DNA of 9,632 nt from an uncultured Lachnospiraceae bacterium (GTDB lineage Bacteria > Bacillota_A > Clostridia > Lachnospirales > Lachnospiraceae), in assembly GCA_947564305.1 (NCBI GenBank), contig CANOBT010000193.1, forward strand, positions 1-9,632, given 5' to 3'. The translations under genes were made by a program, and so were the position numbers. Of this stretch, positions 1 through 6,797 are shown one piece after another (position 1 is the stretch's first letter; each line of letters opens with the position of its first letter). Under the pieces are notes generated by a model. It made no database searches. It had not been told where the DNA came from and was given only the letters and a program-made list of their open reading frames with translations.

Positions 1-145
1 TAATGTAAGAACCTGTTGCCCCCTTGCCAAAGGCTTAGCGGCATATCGTTGGAAAGCGCTGCTCTCCTCCTAATCTTATATCGTACCAAAGAAAAACGGC
101 CGACTTTTATACTTTTGACCCATGTTTTTTATTGTAACACACATG
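1..145. other. Non-coding tail at left edge, no gene supported
   Basis: No gene is supported here. The plus-strand open frame that starts at 16 runs into the antisense of the glycosidase gene and has no ribosome site. On the minus strand there is a good Shine-Dalgarno-like stretch (revcomp of 64-71, AGGAGGAG), but the nearest in-frame ATG (42-44) is about 19 bases further on, too far for normal use. I do not recognise a tRNA or a small-RNA fold. It may be the leader of a gene outside the window or remnant sequence. Confidence 0.4.
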
Positions 146-177
146 AAAAGGCCAACGCAATAGAGCGCCAGCCTTTT
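146..177 (-). terminator. Rho-independent terminator of the importer/glycosidase operon
   Basis: The hairpin lies 15 bases past the glycosidase stop codon. Arms 146-158 and 165-177 enclose the six-base loop AATAGA. In minus-strand RNA the stem pairs over 13 positions: four A-U pairs at the base, then GGC/GCC, three G-U wobbles, and CGC/GCG at the top. The 3' arm ends in UUUU. On the plus strand the three wobble positions become mismatches, so the element should work mainly for minus-strand transcription. Confidence 0.75.
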
Positions 178-192
178 CTTATATTTATTCAA

Positions 193-2214
193 TTATTCAT
201 ATGTCAGTTCTACCATTGCATGGCCTTCCAGCTTCTCAATCTCGAAAACAATTCGTCCGTCTTTTTCTTCAAATACAAGCTCCGCCCCTTCCGGAACAAG
301 ATGGACGCTCCGAATTGGCCTGTCTGTTTTTATTGAAAATTCTACATGGCAGAGCGGTATCACATCCTCAATGGTATATAATTCATCACAATTTTTCATC
401 GGAATGTAGTGCAGGGCATGAAGAACATATCTCTTTTCTGCCTCCTGCTCATTGAGCGTGACCAGCATCGTCGTCGGGCCGTTATGACGAATCAACATAT
501 TTGGAATCAGCAGTTCCAACGCATCCCGAAATACCTCTTTACACCATCTTGGATGCTTACTCTGATAAATAGAGAACAAAGGATGCATAAAATAGATACA
601 ATTTCCATTTCTTACCACCGCAGGGTATCCTTTTTCATGGGAAGACGGAGTATGCCTGTGGGAGCAAAAATGCTGCCATGTACGGTTAAAATACGGAATA
701 TAGGTATCTGCAAGTACTGTGCCTTCCTGAGCCTCCACCTGCTCTCCTTTCAGATACATCACATGCTCTGTTTTCGGAAGATTCTTTCCAATCGTTTCAT
801 TTGGCATGATAAAATCCGGACCATACGGCGCTTCCCCTACATATTTTATGCCAAGGCAATCCAGTAAAAATCCATTCTTCTTCCAATCAAGGCCGGACTT
901 TCCTGTCGCCAGAATCTTCCCACCCTTTTCTACATATTCCTTCGCTTTTTCTGCCAGCTTCTCGTCAAACAGAATCACATCCGGAAGAATCAGAACCGGA
1001 TAATCACTCCAGTCTGTTTTATCATCCACAATATCAAATTGATATCCAAGCTCATCCAGCATTGCACATACTCCGTTAACAGGAGCAGATACGCTGCCGC
1101 CGCATTGTGCTTTCAAAACCTGCCACTCATCTGTCAGAACCGCAAGTTCGGTTACCGCCTTTGCACCAACACACCAAGGTTCTCTCTTTTCCACTTCCCG
1201 ATACACGCTTCCCACCAGTTCATACACGGGTTTTGATATCTTTCCGTCCGGGTCCAACTGGTCTCCGATTAAACATTTACTGTTATAGGCAAGCATCCGA
1301 AAGCATTCATATTGAAGCGCCTCAGGATTTTTGAAGGAATGAAAATCTCCCCACATAGTATGAAATTTTCCGGTATGCGACAGAAGATCCATCCCGGTTG
1401 TCCTGGCATAGCGCACCGTATTCGTGAAATGCGTATACCCCCAGTCACCGCTGGGCAGAGATTCCAGTTCCCAGTGTGTATATGCATCCTTCGCATCCAC
1501 TGCGACAGGACCTATGTGTCCGCCATTATAAAATACGGTTGCATCCGCTTTCAGGCTTTTGATAAAAGCCGTCATATCCAGGCGGAACTCCTTTAACATC
1601 TGTACCGCATATTTTATACGGTCCTCTTTTATCTCCGGATTATATCCTTGTTTTTGCATACCATCTATGCAATGCGCACAGGAACAGTCTACCACATTGA
1701 CAATATCCAAAAACATTCCGTCAATCCGCTCTGGCGTCAATACCTGAAACAGCTCCTGGATATGGTCCTTCAAAAACTGCCGGTACTGCGGATTGTTGAC
1801 ACAGAGCGTCCTGTAAAATCCCGGCTCATAAACCTTGCTTGCCTCTTCCTCGCAGGAATCCACGATTCCGCCGTCTGGTGTCAGACAGCACCAGTCCGGA
1901 TGCAGCCTGCTCATAGAGTAATCCCATTGTACGGTCGTATATACCGGAACCCGAATCCCTCGTTTGTGACAGGCGTCAATCTGTTCCTGCAGCAGGTTTT
2001 TATTTTTCAGCCCTGGATGTACCAATTCAGGAAACTTCTTCGAATCATAATACATCATGCCGTGATGGCATCGTGCAAAACAACTGACAGAATTCACCCT
2101 GGCCTCTTCCAATGTGCCCGCAAACTCTTCTGCGTCAAAACATTCACCTACCGACAAAATCTTTTCACTGGTGTGAAAATCCATGTGTATCTGCCGAAAC
2201 CTTAATTGCTCCAT
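193..2214 (-). CDS. GHL6/GH151-like glycosidase, probable cytoplasmic alpha-L-fucosidase
   Basis: This 673-residue protein has no signal peptide and should act in the cytoplasm on imported oligosaccharide. Residues about 1-345 look like a (beta/alpha)8 barrel of the hypothetical glycosyl hydrolase 6 type, with DGMFLDIV at 165-172 (Asp170 is a candidate nucleophile at a strand end) and an acidic stretch WELES at 248-252 (candidate acid/base). A Cys cluster, DCSCAHC, lies at 176-182. Residues about 355-565 resemble the beta-galactosidase trimerisation domain, an amidotransferase-like fold (LPDVILFDEKL, YVEKGGKILATG). A small beta-rich tail follows. This architecture and length match the family founded on a Paenibacillus alpha-L-fucosidase, now GH151. 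The call as a fucosidase rests on that recollection plus the GH29 neighbour; beta-galactosidase-like or other activity remains possible. The start is fixed by AAAGGAGG six bases upstream. It is the last gene of the operon, 15 bases after the permease stop. Confidence 0.7.
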   Translation of the reverse strand: MEQLRFRQIHMDFHTSEKILSVGECFDAEEFAGTLEEARVNSVSCFARCHHGMMYYDSKKFPELVHPGLKNKNLLQEQIDACHKRGIRVPVYTTVQWDYSMSRLHPDWCCLTPDGGIVDSCEEEASKVYEPGFYRTLCVNNPQYRQFLKDHIQELFQVLTPERIDGMFLDIVNVVDCSCAHCIDGMQKQGYNPEIKEDRIKYAVQMLKEFRLDMTAFIKSLKADATVFYNGGHIGPVAVDAKDAYTHWELESLPSGDWGYTHFTNTVRYARTTGMDLLSHTGKFHTMWGDFHSFKNPEALQYECFRMLAYNSKCLIGDQLDPDGKISKPVYELVGSVYREVEKREPWCVGAKAVTELAVLTDEWQVLKAQCGGSVSAPVNGVCAMLDELGYQFDIVDDKTDWSDYPVLILPDVILFDEKLAEKAKEYVEKGGKILATGKSGLDWKKNGFLLDCLGIKYVGEAPYGPDFIMPNETIGKNLPKTEHVMYLKGEQVEAQEGTVLADTYIPYFNRTWQHFCSHRHTPSSHEKGYPAVVRNGNCIYFMHPLFSIYQSKHPRWCKEVFRDALELLIPNMLIRHNGPTTMLVTLNEQEAEKRYVLHALHYIPMKNCDELYTIEDVIPLCHVEFSIKTDRPIRSVHLVPEGAELVFEEKDGRIVFEIEKLEGHAMVELTYE

Positions 2215-2229
2215 ATAATTCCTCCTTTA

Positions 2230-3054
2230 TCAACCCTTGATAGCTCCGGTCAGCATACCATCCTGAACTTTCTCATGGAACGCAATGTAAATCGCAACCA
2301 TCGGAATCACCGCTACAATAATACATGCGAAGATCGGTCCCAAGGAAACCTTATATCCGCCTGTAAATGTAAGCATAGCTCTTGCCACCGTATATTTGTC
2401 CTGATCTGACATCAAAATCATACCAAAGATCAATTCTCCATATCCGGCAATAAACGCCAGTATCGCTTCTGTCGAAATAATCGGTGTACAGCATGGAAGC
2501 AGCACACGGAATAATGTCTGTACATCCCCGCAGCCGTCAATTCTTGCTGCATCATCCAATTCCTTACTTACCCCATCCAGATAACCTGTGAACAGGAAAA
2601 TCGCCTGCGGAAGCGCGAACGCCGTGTATGTTAAAATCAAAAACCAAAACTCATTCTTTCCTCCTACTTTTGTAGCCATAGAGGAAATCGGAATGATCGT
2701 ACAATGTACAGGCACCATAACACCAATCAAAAATGTCATATAGATCAAAGTCCTGCCTCTAAATTTTTTCCTGGACAGGATATATGCAGCCATAATTGCA
2801 ATCAAAATTGTCAGTACCGTAGACGTAATAGCAAGAAACAGTGAATTGCCCACCGCCTGCAGAATATGCGCACTCTCAAAAGCCTGCGAATAATTGGACC
2901 ACATGAATTCTTCCGGCCAGCTAAACATACCGAGGGTGATGCCGTTATTGTCCTTTACAGAACATAAAAATGTAATGAACAGCGGGAATATGGTCATAAA
3001 TGCCCAAAAAATCGCAAACAGGTAAATCAGGGGCTTACTTATTTTTCTTTTCAT
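2230..3054 (-). CDS. Carbohydrate ABC transporter permease, MalG/CUT1 type
   Basis: This 274-residue inner-membrane permease is one half of the channel for sugar uptake. Six hydrophobic segments are visible near 10-31, 70-92, 103-125, 137-157, 192-215 and 240-260. The cytoplasmic EAA loop that docks the ATPase lies at 165-187 (ELDDAARIDGCG, then VLLP), and the short tail ends in GAIKG, typical of MalG-like proteins. The start lies three bases after the stop of the partner permease, with its AGGAGG site inside the end of that gene (3063-3068), so the two are probably translationally coupled. The partners are the permease upstream and the lipoprotein encoded first in the operon. The substrate cannot be read from the permease; the context suggests a fucosylated oligosaccharide. 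Confidence 0.93.
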   Translation of the reverse strand: MKRKISKPLIYLFAIFWAFMTIFPLFITFLCSVKDNNGITLGMFSWPEEFMWSNYSQAFESAHILQAVGNSLFLAITSTVLTILIAIMAAYILSRKKFRGRTLIYMTFLIGVMVPVHCTIIPISSMATKVGGKNEFWFLILTYTAFALPQAIFLFTGYLDGVSKELDDAARIDGCGDVQTLFRVLLPCCTPIISTEAILAFIAGYGELIFGMILMSDQDKYTVARAMLTFTGGYKVSLGPIFACIIVAVIPMVAIYIAFHEKVQDGMLTGAIKG

Positions 3055-3057
3055 ATT

Positions 3058-3942
3058 TTACGCCTCCTCTCTTTTAAGTACGGTATTCACGAGGATACTG
3101 ATTGAAATGCCCAGAACCAACAGCAAGACGCCTATAGCGCTGGATTTGCCAAAGAATTTAAATGTAAATGCTTCATTATACAACAGCGATGCCGGCACCT
3201 CAGAGGTATGGTTCGGCCCGCCCTTCGTCATAGCCCACACAAGGTCAAATGCTTTCAGACATCCAGTCACACAAAGAATCGAGAAAATCTTAAAGGATTC
3301 CTTGGACAAAGGAATTGAGATATAACGCAATTGTTTCCAACCCGTACATCCGTCCAGCTTTGCAGCCTCGTATACATCACTCGGAATGGAAACCAAGCCT
3401 GCTGCAAAGATCAGCATATTGTAACCTGCGTACATCCATTCATTGACCAGAATGATACACCACATATTCAAAACCGGTGTAGATAACCAGTCCTGGCACA
3501 GCTTTTCCAGTCCGATACCCCTCAAGAGCTGATTAACTACTCCATAGGAAGGATTCAGCATATAAACCCACATCAGGGCAACAGCGGTTGTAGAAAGCAT
3601 AACCGGCATAAAATAGCAGGTCTTCATAATTTTCGTACCCCTCAATTTGGAGGTAATCAACAATGCCAGTCCAAAAGACAACGGCATCAAAATCACAAAT
3701 CCGCCAATCATAAAGAATAATGAATTTAAGAGTGAGCGCCAGAAGTCTTCACTCGACAACACTTGTGCATAATTTTTTAACCCTACAAAATTAACCGGCG
3801 CACCATAGATTCCTTTCCAGCTATGGAATGAAAGATATATGGTATTACATACGGGATATAAGATAAACATCGCAAATAAGATCAAAGCCGGTGCTAAAAA
3901 TAAAATAATAATAAAATTGGATGAAATTTTTCTCTTCTCCAT
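3058..3942 (-). CDS. Sugar ABC transporter permease, MalF/CUT1 type
   Basis: This 294-residue membrane protein has about six transmembrane segments (near 8-30, 72-95, 108-128, 160-180, 214-235, 268-288). The EAA loop is YEAAKLDGCTGWKQLRYISIPL-like at 191-212, and the family signature around WAMTKGGPNHTSE lies at 236-248. It forms the permease heterodimer with the next gene. The open frame extends upstream to an ATG at 4014, but I place the start at 3942. There AGCGGAGG precedes the ATG by about six bases, and the protein then begins MEKRKISSNF and runs straight into the first membrane helix, as usual for the family. The extra 24 residues of the longer form are hydrophilic and have no ribosome site. 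A 137-base gap with a hairpin separates it from the binding-protein gene. Confidence 0.92.
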   Translation of the reverse strand: MEKRKISSNFIIILFLAPALILFAMFILYPVCNTIYLSFHSWKGIYGAPVNFVGLKNYAQVLSSEDFWRSLLNSLFFMIGGFVILMPLSFGLALLITSKLRGTKIMKTCYFMPVMLSTTAVALMWVYMLNPSYGVVNQLLRGIGLEKLCQDWLSTPVLNMWCIILVNEWMYAGYNMLIFAAGLVSIPSDVYEAAKLDGCTGWKQLRYISIPLSKESFKIFSILCVTGCLKAFDLVWAMTKGGPNHTSEVPASLLYNEAFTFKFFGKSSAIGVLLLVLGISISILVNTVLKREEA

Positions 3943-4016
3943 TGTATACCTCCGCTTATACTGCGGACACTTTTCACGCTTTCCAAATACATCTCCCAAA
4001 GTATCCGCATTCAACA

Positions 4017-4042
4017 GAAGGCTCCTGCAAAGCGGAGCCTTC
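4017..4042 (-). promoter_or_regulatory. Intercistronic hairpin between binding protein and permease genes
   Basis: A perfect nine-base stem (arms 4017-4025 and 4034-4042; GAAGGCTCC pairs with GGAGCCTTC) closes an eight-base loop in which a further GC/GC pair can form. On the minus strand it is followed by TGTTGAATG, not a U-run, so it is not a full intrinsic terminator. Hairpins at this place in sugar ABC operons usually protect the upstream message or thin out transcription, which gives more binding protein than permease. That role is inferred here from position. Confidence 0.65.
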
Positions 4043-4079
4043 CTCTTACTCTAAATAGTCACCTTAATTCATCCAATTC

Positions 4080-5432
4080 TTATTGAGCATATTCCGCCAT
4101 ACGGTCCATAATGTTCTGTGCACACTGATCTGCCGAATCGCCCATTGCAATTCCCTGAAGAGCGGAACGAACAGTATCCAGCATATGAGATTCCGGATCG
4201 TAATTCTGTACGTCTGTTCTTACATCTGTCAACTCAGCCTGGATTGCAATCACATCATCCAGAAGCGGATTCTCAGGAGAATTTTCTGTCTTTTCAAATT
4301 TTACAGGCACTACTGTCTGTGCGACTTCATCCAGACCTGCATAATAATCCGGAGAGGTAATGAATTTTACAAATTCAACAGAAGCTGCGATTTCTTCTTC
4401 GGATTTGTTCAACTGAGAAACAAAGAACATATCGGAAGCGCCGCCCTGTGCATAATTCTTGCAAGACTCGTCTCCATATGGGAATGGAATCACTCCAACC
4501 TTGTCATAGAAGTCTTTTCCATAAATCTCATTTGCAATAAACCAGGAGCCGTCCCATTTCATTGCAACATTACCTGCCAAAAATGCGGAAACCTCTGTCG
4601 GAGCGTCTGTATCCAGTACATTTTCACCAAAGTAGCCGTTTTCCATCATATCCACCATGTACTGATAGGTTGCTTTCATCTCATCGCTGTCATAAGCTAA
4701 ATCTCTGCTTGCCAGGTCGTCTACCGCATCTACGCCGAGAGTTTTGATAATCAGACAGTTATTAAAATGTCCAAACCGATAGTTATCTTTTTCACCTGCC
4801 TGGAACGGAAGAATTCCTTCCTCCTTAAACTTCGCACATGCATCCATCATTTCATCCAATGTCTCAGGCGGCTCAATCCCTACTTGTTCAAATAATTCTT
4901 TATTATAGAACAACGGCACCATGTAACTCTTAAACGGAACTGCATAGATTCCATCATATCCTTCATAAATACATTGTCCCCACATGGATTCATAAAAATC
5001 ATTGTACCAGGCACCGTTGTCTTCATCCAAATATGGCTTCAAATCTAACAATGCATCCGCCTCAAGATAATCCAGACAGCGGCTTCCGCCATATTCCACG
5101 AACACGTTCGGAGTGTCTCCATTTGCAAAGGAGGTCCTTAACTTGTCCAGATAATCTGCCTCTGTAGAAATGTTATCCATCTCTACTGTAATTCCGTTAT
5201 CCATCGCAGAGAACTCCTCCACCTTTTCCCGGTAATAATTTTCATCCGGATTGTCATTAGAATAACGGGTAGAAACAGTAATCACAATGTCACCCTTGCT
5301 TCCGCCGCCATCTGAGCTGTCGCTGTCCGAACCGCCGTTTCCACTGTCGCTTCCGCCGCCACCGCCACAGCCTGCTAACAGGCCTACAGTCATCGTCGCT
5401 GCCAATACTACTGCTAATGCTCTTTTCTTCAT
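4080..5432 (-). CDS. Sugar-binding lipoprotein of ABC importer (SBP_bac_1 type)
   Basis: This 450-residue extracytoplasmic solute-binding lipoprotein begins with MKKR, a hydrophobic stretch and the lipobox LLAGC, with the lipidated cysteine at residue 22. A Gly/Ser/Asp-rich linker (about 23-47) tethers it to the membrane. The mature domain shows family hallmarks: AVPFKSYMVPLFYNKELFE at 164-182 followed by PPETLDEM, and GNVAMKWDGSW at 287-297. It would capture the oligosaccharide and deliver it to the two permeases encoded downstream. The start ATG has AGGTGG about seven bases upstream. It is the first gene of the operon, behind a strong promoter with two LacI-type operators. A fucosylated ligand is inferred from the two glycosidases in the regulon; the binding-protein sequence alone does not show this. 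No ATPase gene is in the window. Confidence 0.93.
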   Translation of the reverse strand: MKKRALAVVLAATMTVGLLAGCGGGGGSDSGNGGSDSDSSDGGGSKGDIVITVSTRYSNDNPDENYYREKVEEFSAMDNGITVEMDNISTEADYLDKLRTSFANGDTPNVFVEYGGSRCLDYLEADALLDLKPYLDEDNGAWYNDFYESMWGQCIYEGYDGIYAVPFKSYMVPLFYNKELFEQVGIEPPETLDEMMDACAKFKEEGILPFQAGEKDNYRFGHFNNCLIIKTLGVDAVDDLASRDLAYDSDEMKATYQYMVDMMENGYFGENVLDTDAPTEVSAFLAGNVAMKWDGSWFIANEIYGKDFYDKVGVIPFPYGDESCKNYAQGGASDMFFVSQLNKSEEEIAASVEFVKFITSPDYYAGLDEVAQTVVPVKFEKTENSPENPLLDDVIAIQAELTDVRTDVQNYDPESHMLDTVRSALQGIAMGDSADQCAQNIMDRMAEYAQ

Positions 5433-5455
5433 CTTTTTCCACCTTTCTTTTTTTG

Positions 5456-5470
5456 AGTAAAACGTTTCGT
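5456..5470 (-). promoter_or_regulatory. LacI-type operator O1, downstream of the importer start point
   Basis: The minus strand reads ACGAAACGTTTTACT, with the self-complementary core AAACGTTT at 5460-5467. All 15 bases are identical to the operator in front of the GH29 gene. Its centre lies about 21 bases past the -10 box, or near +15, where a bound repressor would block early elongation. A second CGTTTCG half-site overlaps it on the outer side, giving CGTTTCGTTTCG on the plus strand. Confidence 0.8.
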
Positions 5471-5484
5471 TTCGTGTTGGCTAT

Positions 5485-5513
5485 ATCATACTACCGCGAA
5501 ACGTTTTAGTCAA
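5485..5513 (-). promoter_or_regulatory. Sigma-A promoter of the importer/glycosidase operon
   Basis: On the minus strand, -35 TTGACT (5508-5513) and -10 TATGAT (5485-5490) are separated by exactly 17 bases. The predicted start point is near 5478, giving an untranslated leader of about 45 bases before the binding-protein ATG. The spacer contains an operator, so promoter access and repression are directly linked. Confidence 0.82.
5497..5508 (-). promoter_or_regulatory. LacI-type operator O2 inside the importer promoter spacer
   Basis: The 12 bases CGAAACGTTTTA on the plus strand match the shared operator core exactly, with AAACGTTT at 5499-5506. The site fills most of the spacer and touches the -35 hexamer. 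A bound repressor here would exclude RNA polymerase. Its centre is 39 bases from the centre of O1, and the two sites point in opposite directions. Confidence 0.82.
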
Positions 5514-5587
5514 TAGCTTTTTGTGTACTTTGCTCACTTTTGGCATATATGCACAATTATTTATATGCATTTTTATTGAAACCAAAC

Positions 5588-5604
5588 AAAAATCGTTTCG
5601 TTTT
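5588..5604 (+). promoter_or_regulatory. Degenerate operator O3 upstream of the regulator promoter
   Basis: The plus strand contains CGTTTCGTTT (5594-5603), the same ten bases as the right part of O1, but the left half is AAAT instead of AAAA next to CG, so the symmetric core is broken. It lies about ten bases upstream of the regulator's -35 box. A weaker site used for autoregulation or for looping to O1/O2 is plausible; binding is not shown. Confidence 0.5.
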
Positions 5605-5613
5605 CCTTTATTA

Positions 5614-5642
5614 TTGAGGATTTATTTATTTTGTGCTAAAAT
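5614..5642 (+). promoter_or_regulatory. Probable promoter of the LacI-family regulator gene
   Basis: A -35 like TTGAGG (5614-5619) is followed after 17 bases by -10 TAAAAT (5637-5642), with an extended TGC (5634-5636) just before it. The start point would be near 5649, about 37 bases before the ATG. The -35 is weaker than that of the importer promoter, which fits a regulator made in small amounts. Confidence 0.6.
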
Positions 5643-5685
5643 AATGATATTATGTGGAGTTTTTCTACCCTGAAGGGAGGAACCA

Positions 5686-6714
5686 ATGAAAGTTACAATT
5701 AAAGATATCGCCAAAGAAACCGGTCTTTCTCTGGCTACCATATCAAAATATCTGAACAACAAAAAAATCCAGGATAAAAACCGCCTCCTCATTGAGCAGG
5801 CAATTTCCCATCTGGGTTACAAACCTAACCGCACCGCACAGGTACTGCGCTCTAAGCGCACCATGACCGTGGCTATCCTGATTTCCGACCTGGGCAACTA
5901 TTTCTGGGGTTCCATCATCAGTTCTGTATCACAGTTTTTTGTAAAATATGGCTACACCGTCACCACCTGTTCCTTTTACTATGATACACAGAAGGAAACT
6001 GAAGTCATTCAGGATTTAATCGTCCGAAATATTGACGGAGTAATCATGCTGCCCTTTAATTCGTCAGACGACCATTATCTGTTACTGCAAAAGGAAAATA
6101 TCCCGGTCGTTGTACTGGATCAGATTCCAGACGACATTACGCAGAAGCCTGTAGATCATGTAACATCTGATAACTATAACGGCGGCGCTCTGTTGGGACA
6201 GTATCTTCTCCAAAAAGGCCATAAAAAGGTCCATATTCTGGAACCTGCGGGACGCTCAAGCACCATTCCTCCGCGTATACAGGGATTTCGGGATGCCTAT
6301 AAAAATGTGATCGGAGCATCTATTACCAGTTCAGATACTATTTATTTCAATGTCAGTCAGGATGTTATCAACCTTGGCAAAAAGCATTTCCGCGATGTAA
6401 TGAAAAGCCAGGAGCCGCCTACCGCTGTTTTTTTCACAAATTATCTGACCGCCCTGGGCGGATTGATGGAGGCCAATACTTCAGGCTGTTCTATCCCTGA
6501 TGAACTCTCTGTGGTCAGCTTTGACGACGATCCTCTTTTTGGCAGCATGTATCCACCTGTCACCGCCGTGGCACAGGATATGTCCCAGATGGGCCGGAAA
6601 GCCTCTGAAATTCTTTACAGAAGAATGCAGGGGGATTACTCTGATTTTCCATCCGCATCCTGCATTGATGTCCACTTTTGCGAAAGACAGTCCGTGAAAA
6701 AGCTCAATCCCTGA
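5686..6714 (+). CDS. LacI-family transcriptional regulator of the local sugar regulon
   Basis: This 342-residue DNA-binding regulator probably represses the importer operon and the GH29 gene until sugar binds. The N-terminal helix-turn-helix covers residues 4-24 (TIKDIAKETGLSLATISKYLN). The hinge helix near 47-56 (PNRTAQVLRS) carries Leu54, the residue that wedges into the central CpG of the operator in LacI/PurR relatives. The rest (about 61-336) is a periplasmic-binding-protein-like sensor, with RIQGF at 197-201, SVVSFDDD at 275-282 and PPVTAVAQDMSQMGRKA at 290-306. Full family length, nothing missing. GGGAGG lies five bases before the ATG. It is divergent from the importer operon and convergent with GH29. 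AAACGTTT sites at both target promoters fit this protein, although CcpA-like relatives use similar sequences. The true inducer is unknown. Confidence 0.93.
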   Translation: MKVTIKDIAKETGLSLATISKYLNNKKIQDKNRLLIEQAISHLGYKPNRTAQVLRSKRTMTVAILISDLGNYFWGSIISSVSQFFVKYGYTVTTCSFYYDTQKETEVIQDLIVRNIDGVIMLPFNSSDDHYLLLQKENIPVVVLDQIPDDITQKPVDHVTSDNYNGGALLGQYLLQKGHKKVHILEPAGRSSTIPPRIQGFRDAYKNVIGASITSSDTIYFNVSQDVINLGKKHFRDVMKSQEPPTAVFFTNYLTALGGLMEANTSGCSIPDELSVVSFDDDPLFGSMYPPVTAVAQDMSQMGRKASEILYRRMQGDYSDFPSASCIDVHFCERQSVKKLNP

Positions 6715-6760
6715 GTAGATTAGAGAGACTACATAAAATCTTTTTCCAAAAACTGCAAAG

Positions 6761-6787
6761 AAAAACAGGGCAAAAACCCTGTTTTTT
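6761..6787. terminator. Bidirectional terminator between regulator and GH29 gene
   Basis: Stem CAGGG/CCCTG (6766-6770, 6777-6781) has a six-base loop CAAAAA and is flanked by an A-run on the left and a T-run on the right. It therefore works as a stem with a U-tract for both strands. It sits between the stop codons of two convergent genes (6714 and 6798) and can end both transcripts. Confidence 0.88.
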
Positions 6788-6797
6788 CTTATCATTC

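Noticed and set aside
121..145. CATGT/ACATG inverted repeat as an insertion-sequence end
   Set aside because: The arms are only five bases long, with no transposase or target duplication nearby; this is expected by chance.
16..336. A 106-codon plus-strand frame at the left edge
   Set aside because: It crosses the terminator and runs into antisense of the glycosidase gene, with no ribosome site.
1648..2205. Long plus-strand frames opposite the GH151-like gene, including one of 185 codons
   Set aside because: They mirror the codon pattern of the real gene on the other strand and have no ribosome site or family pattern.
3943..4014. Longer N-terminus for the MalF-type permease, starting at 4014
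   Set aside because: There is no ribosome site there and the extra residues are hydrophilic; the ATG at 3942 has a strong GGAGG and a normal family N-terminus.
4083..4700. A 205-codon plus-strand frame opposite the binding-protein gene
   Set aside because: It is antisense to a clear lipoprotein; its Cys/His/Ile-rich composition is typical of an out-of-frame reading.
5456..5510. Reading the AAACGTTT sites as general catabolite (cre) sites for CcpA
   Set aside because: The core is similar, but the outer bases (CG...TTA) do not fit the usual TG...CA ends, and all copies lie at promoters next to a local LacI-family gene. This is not fully excluded.
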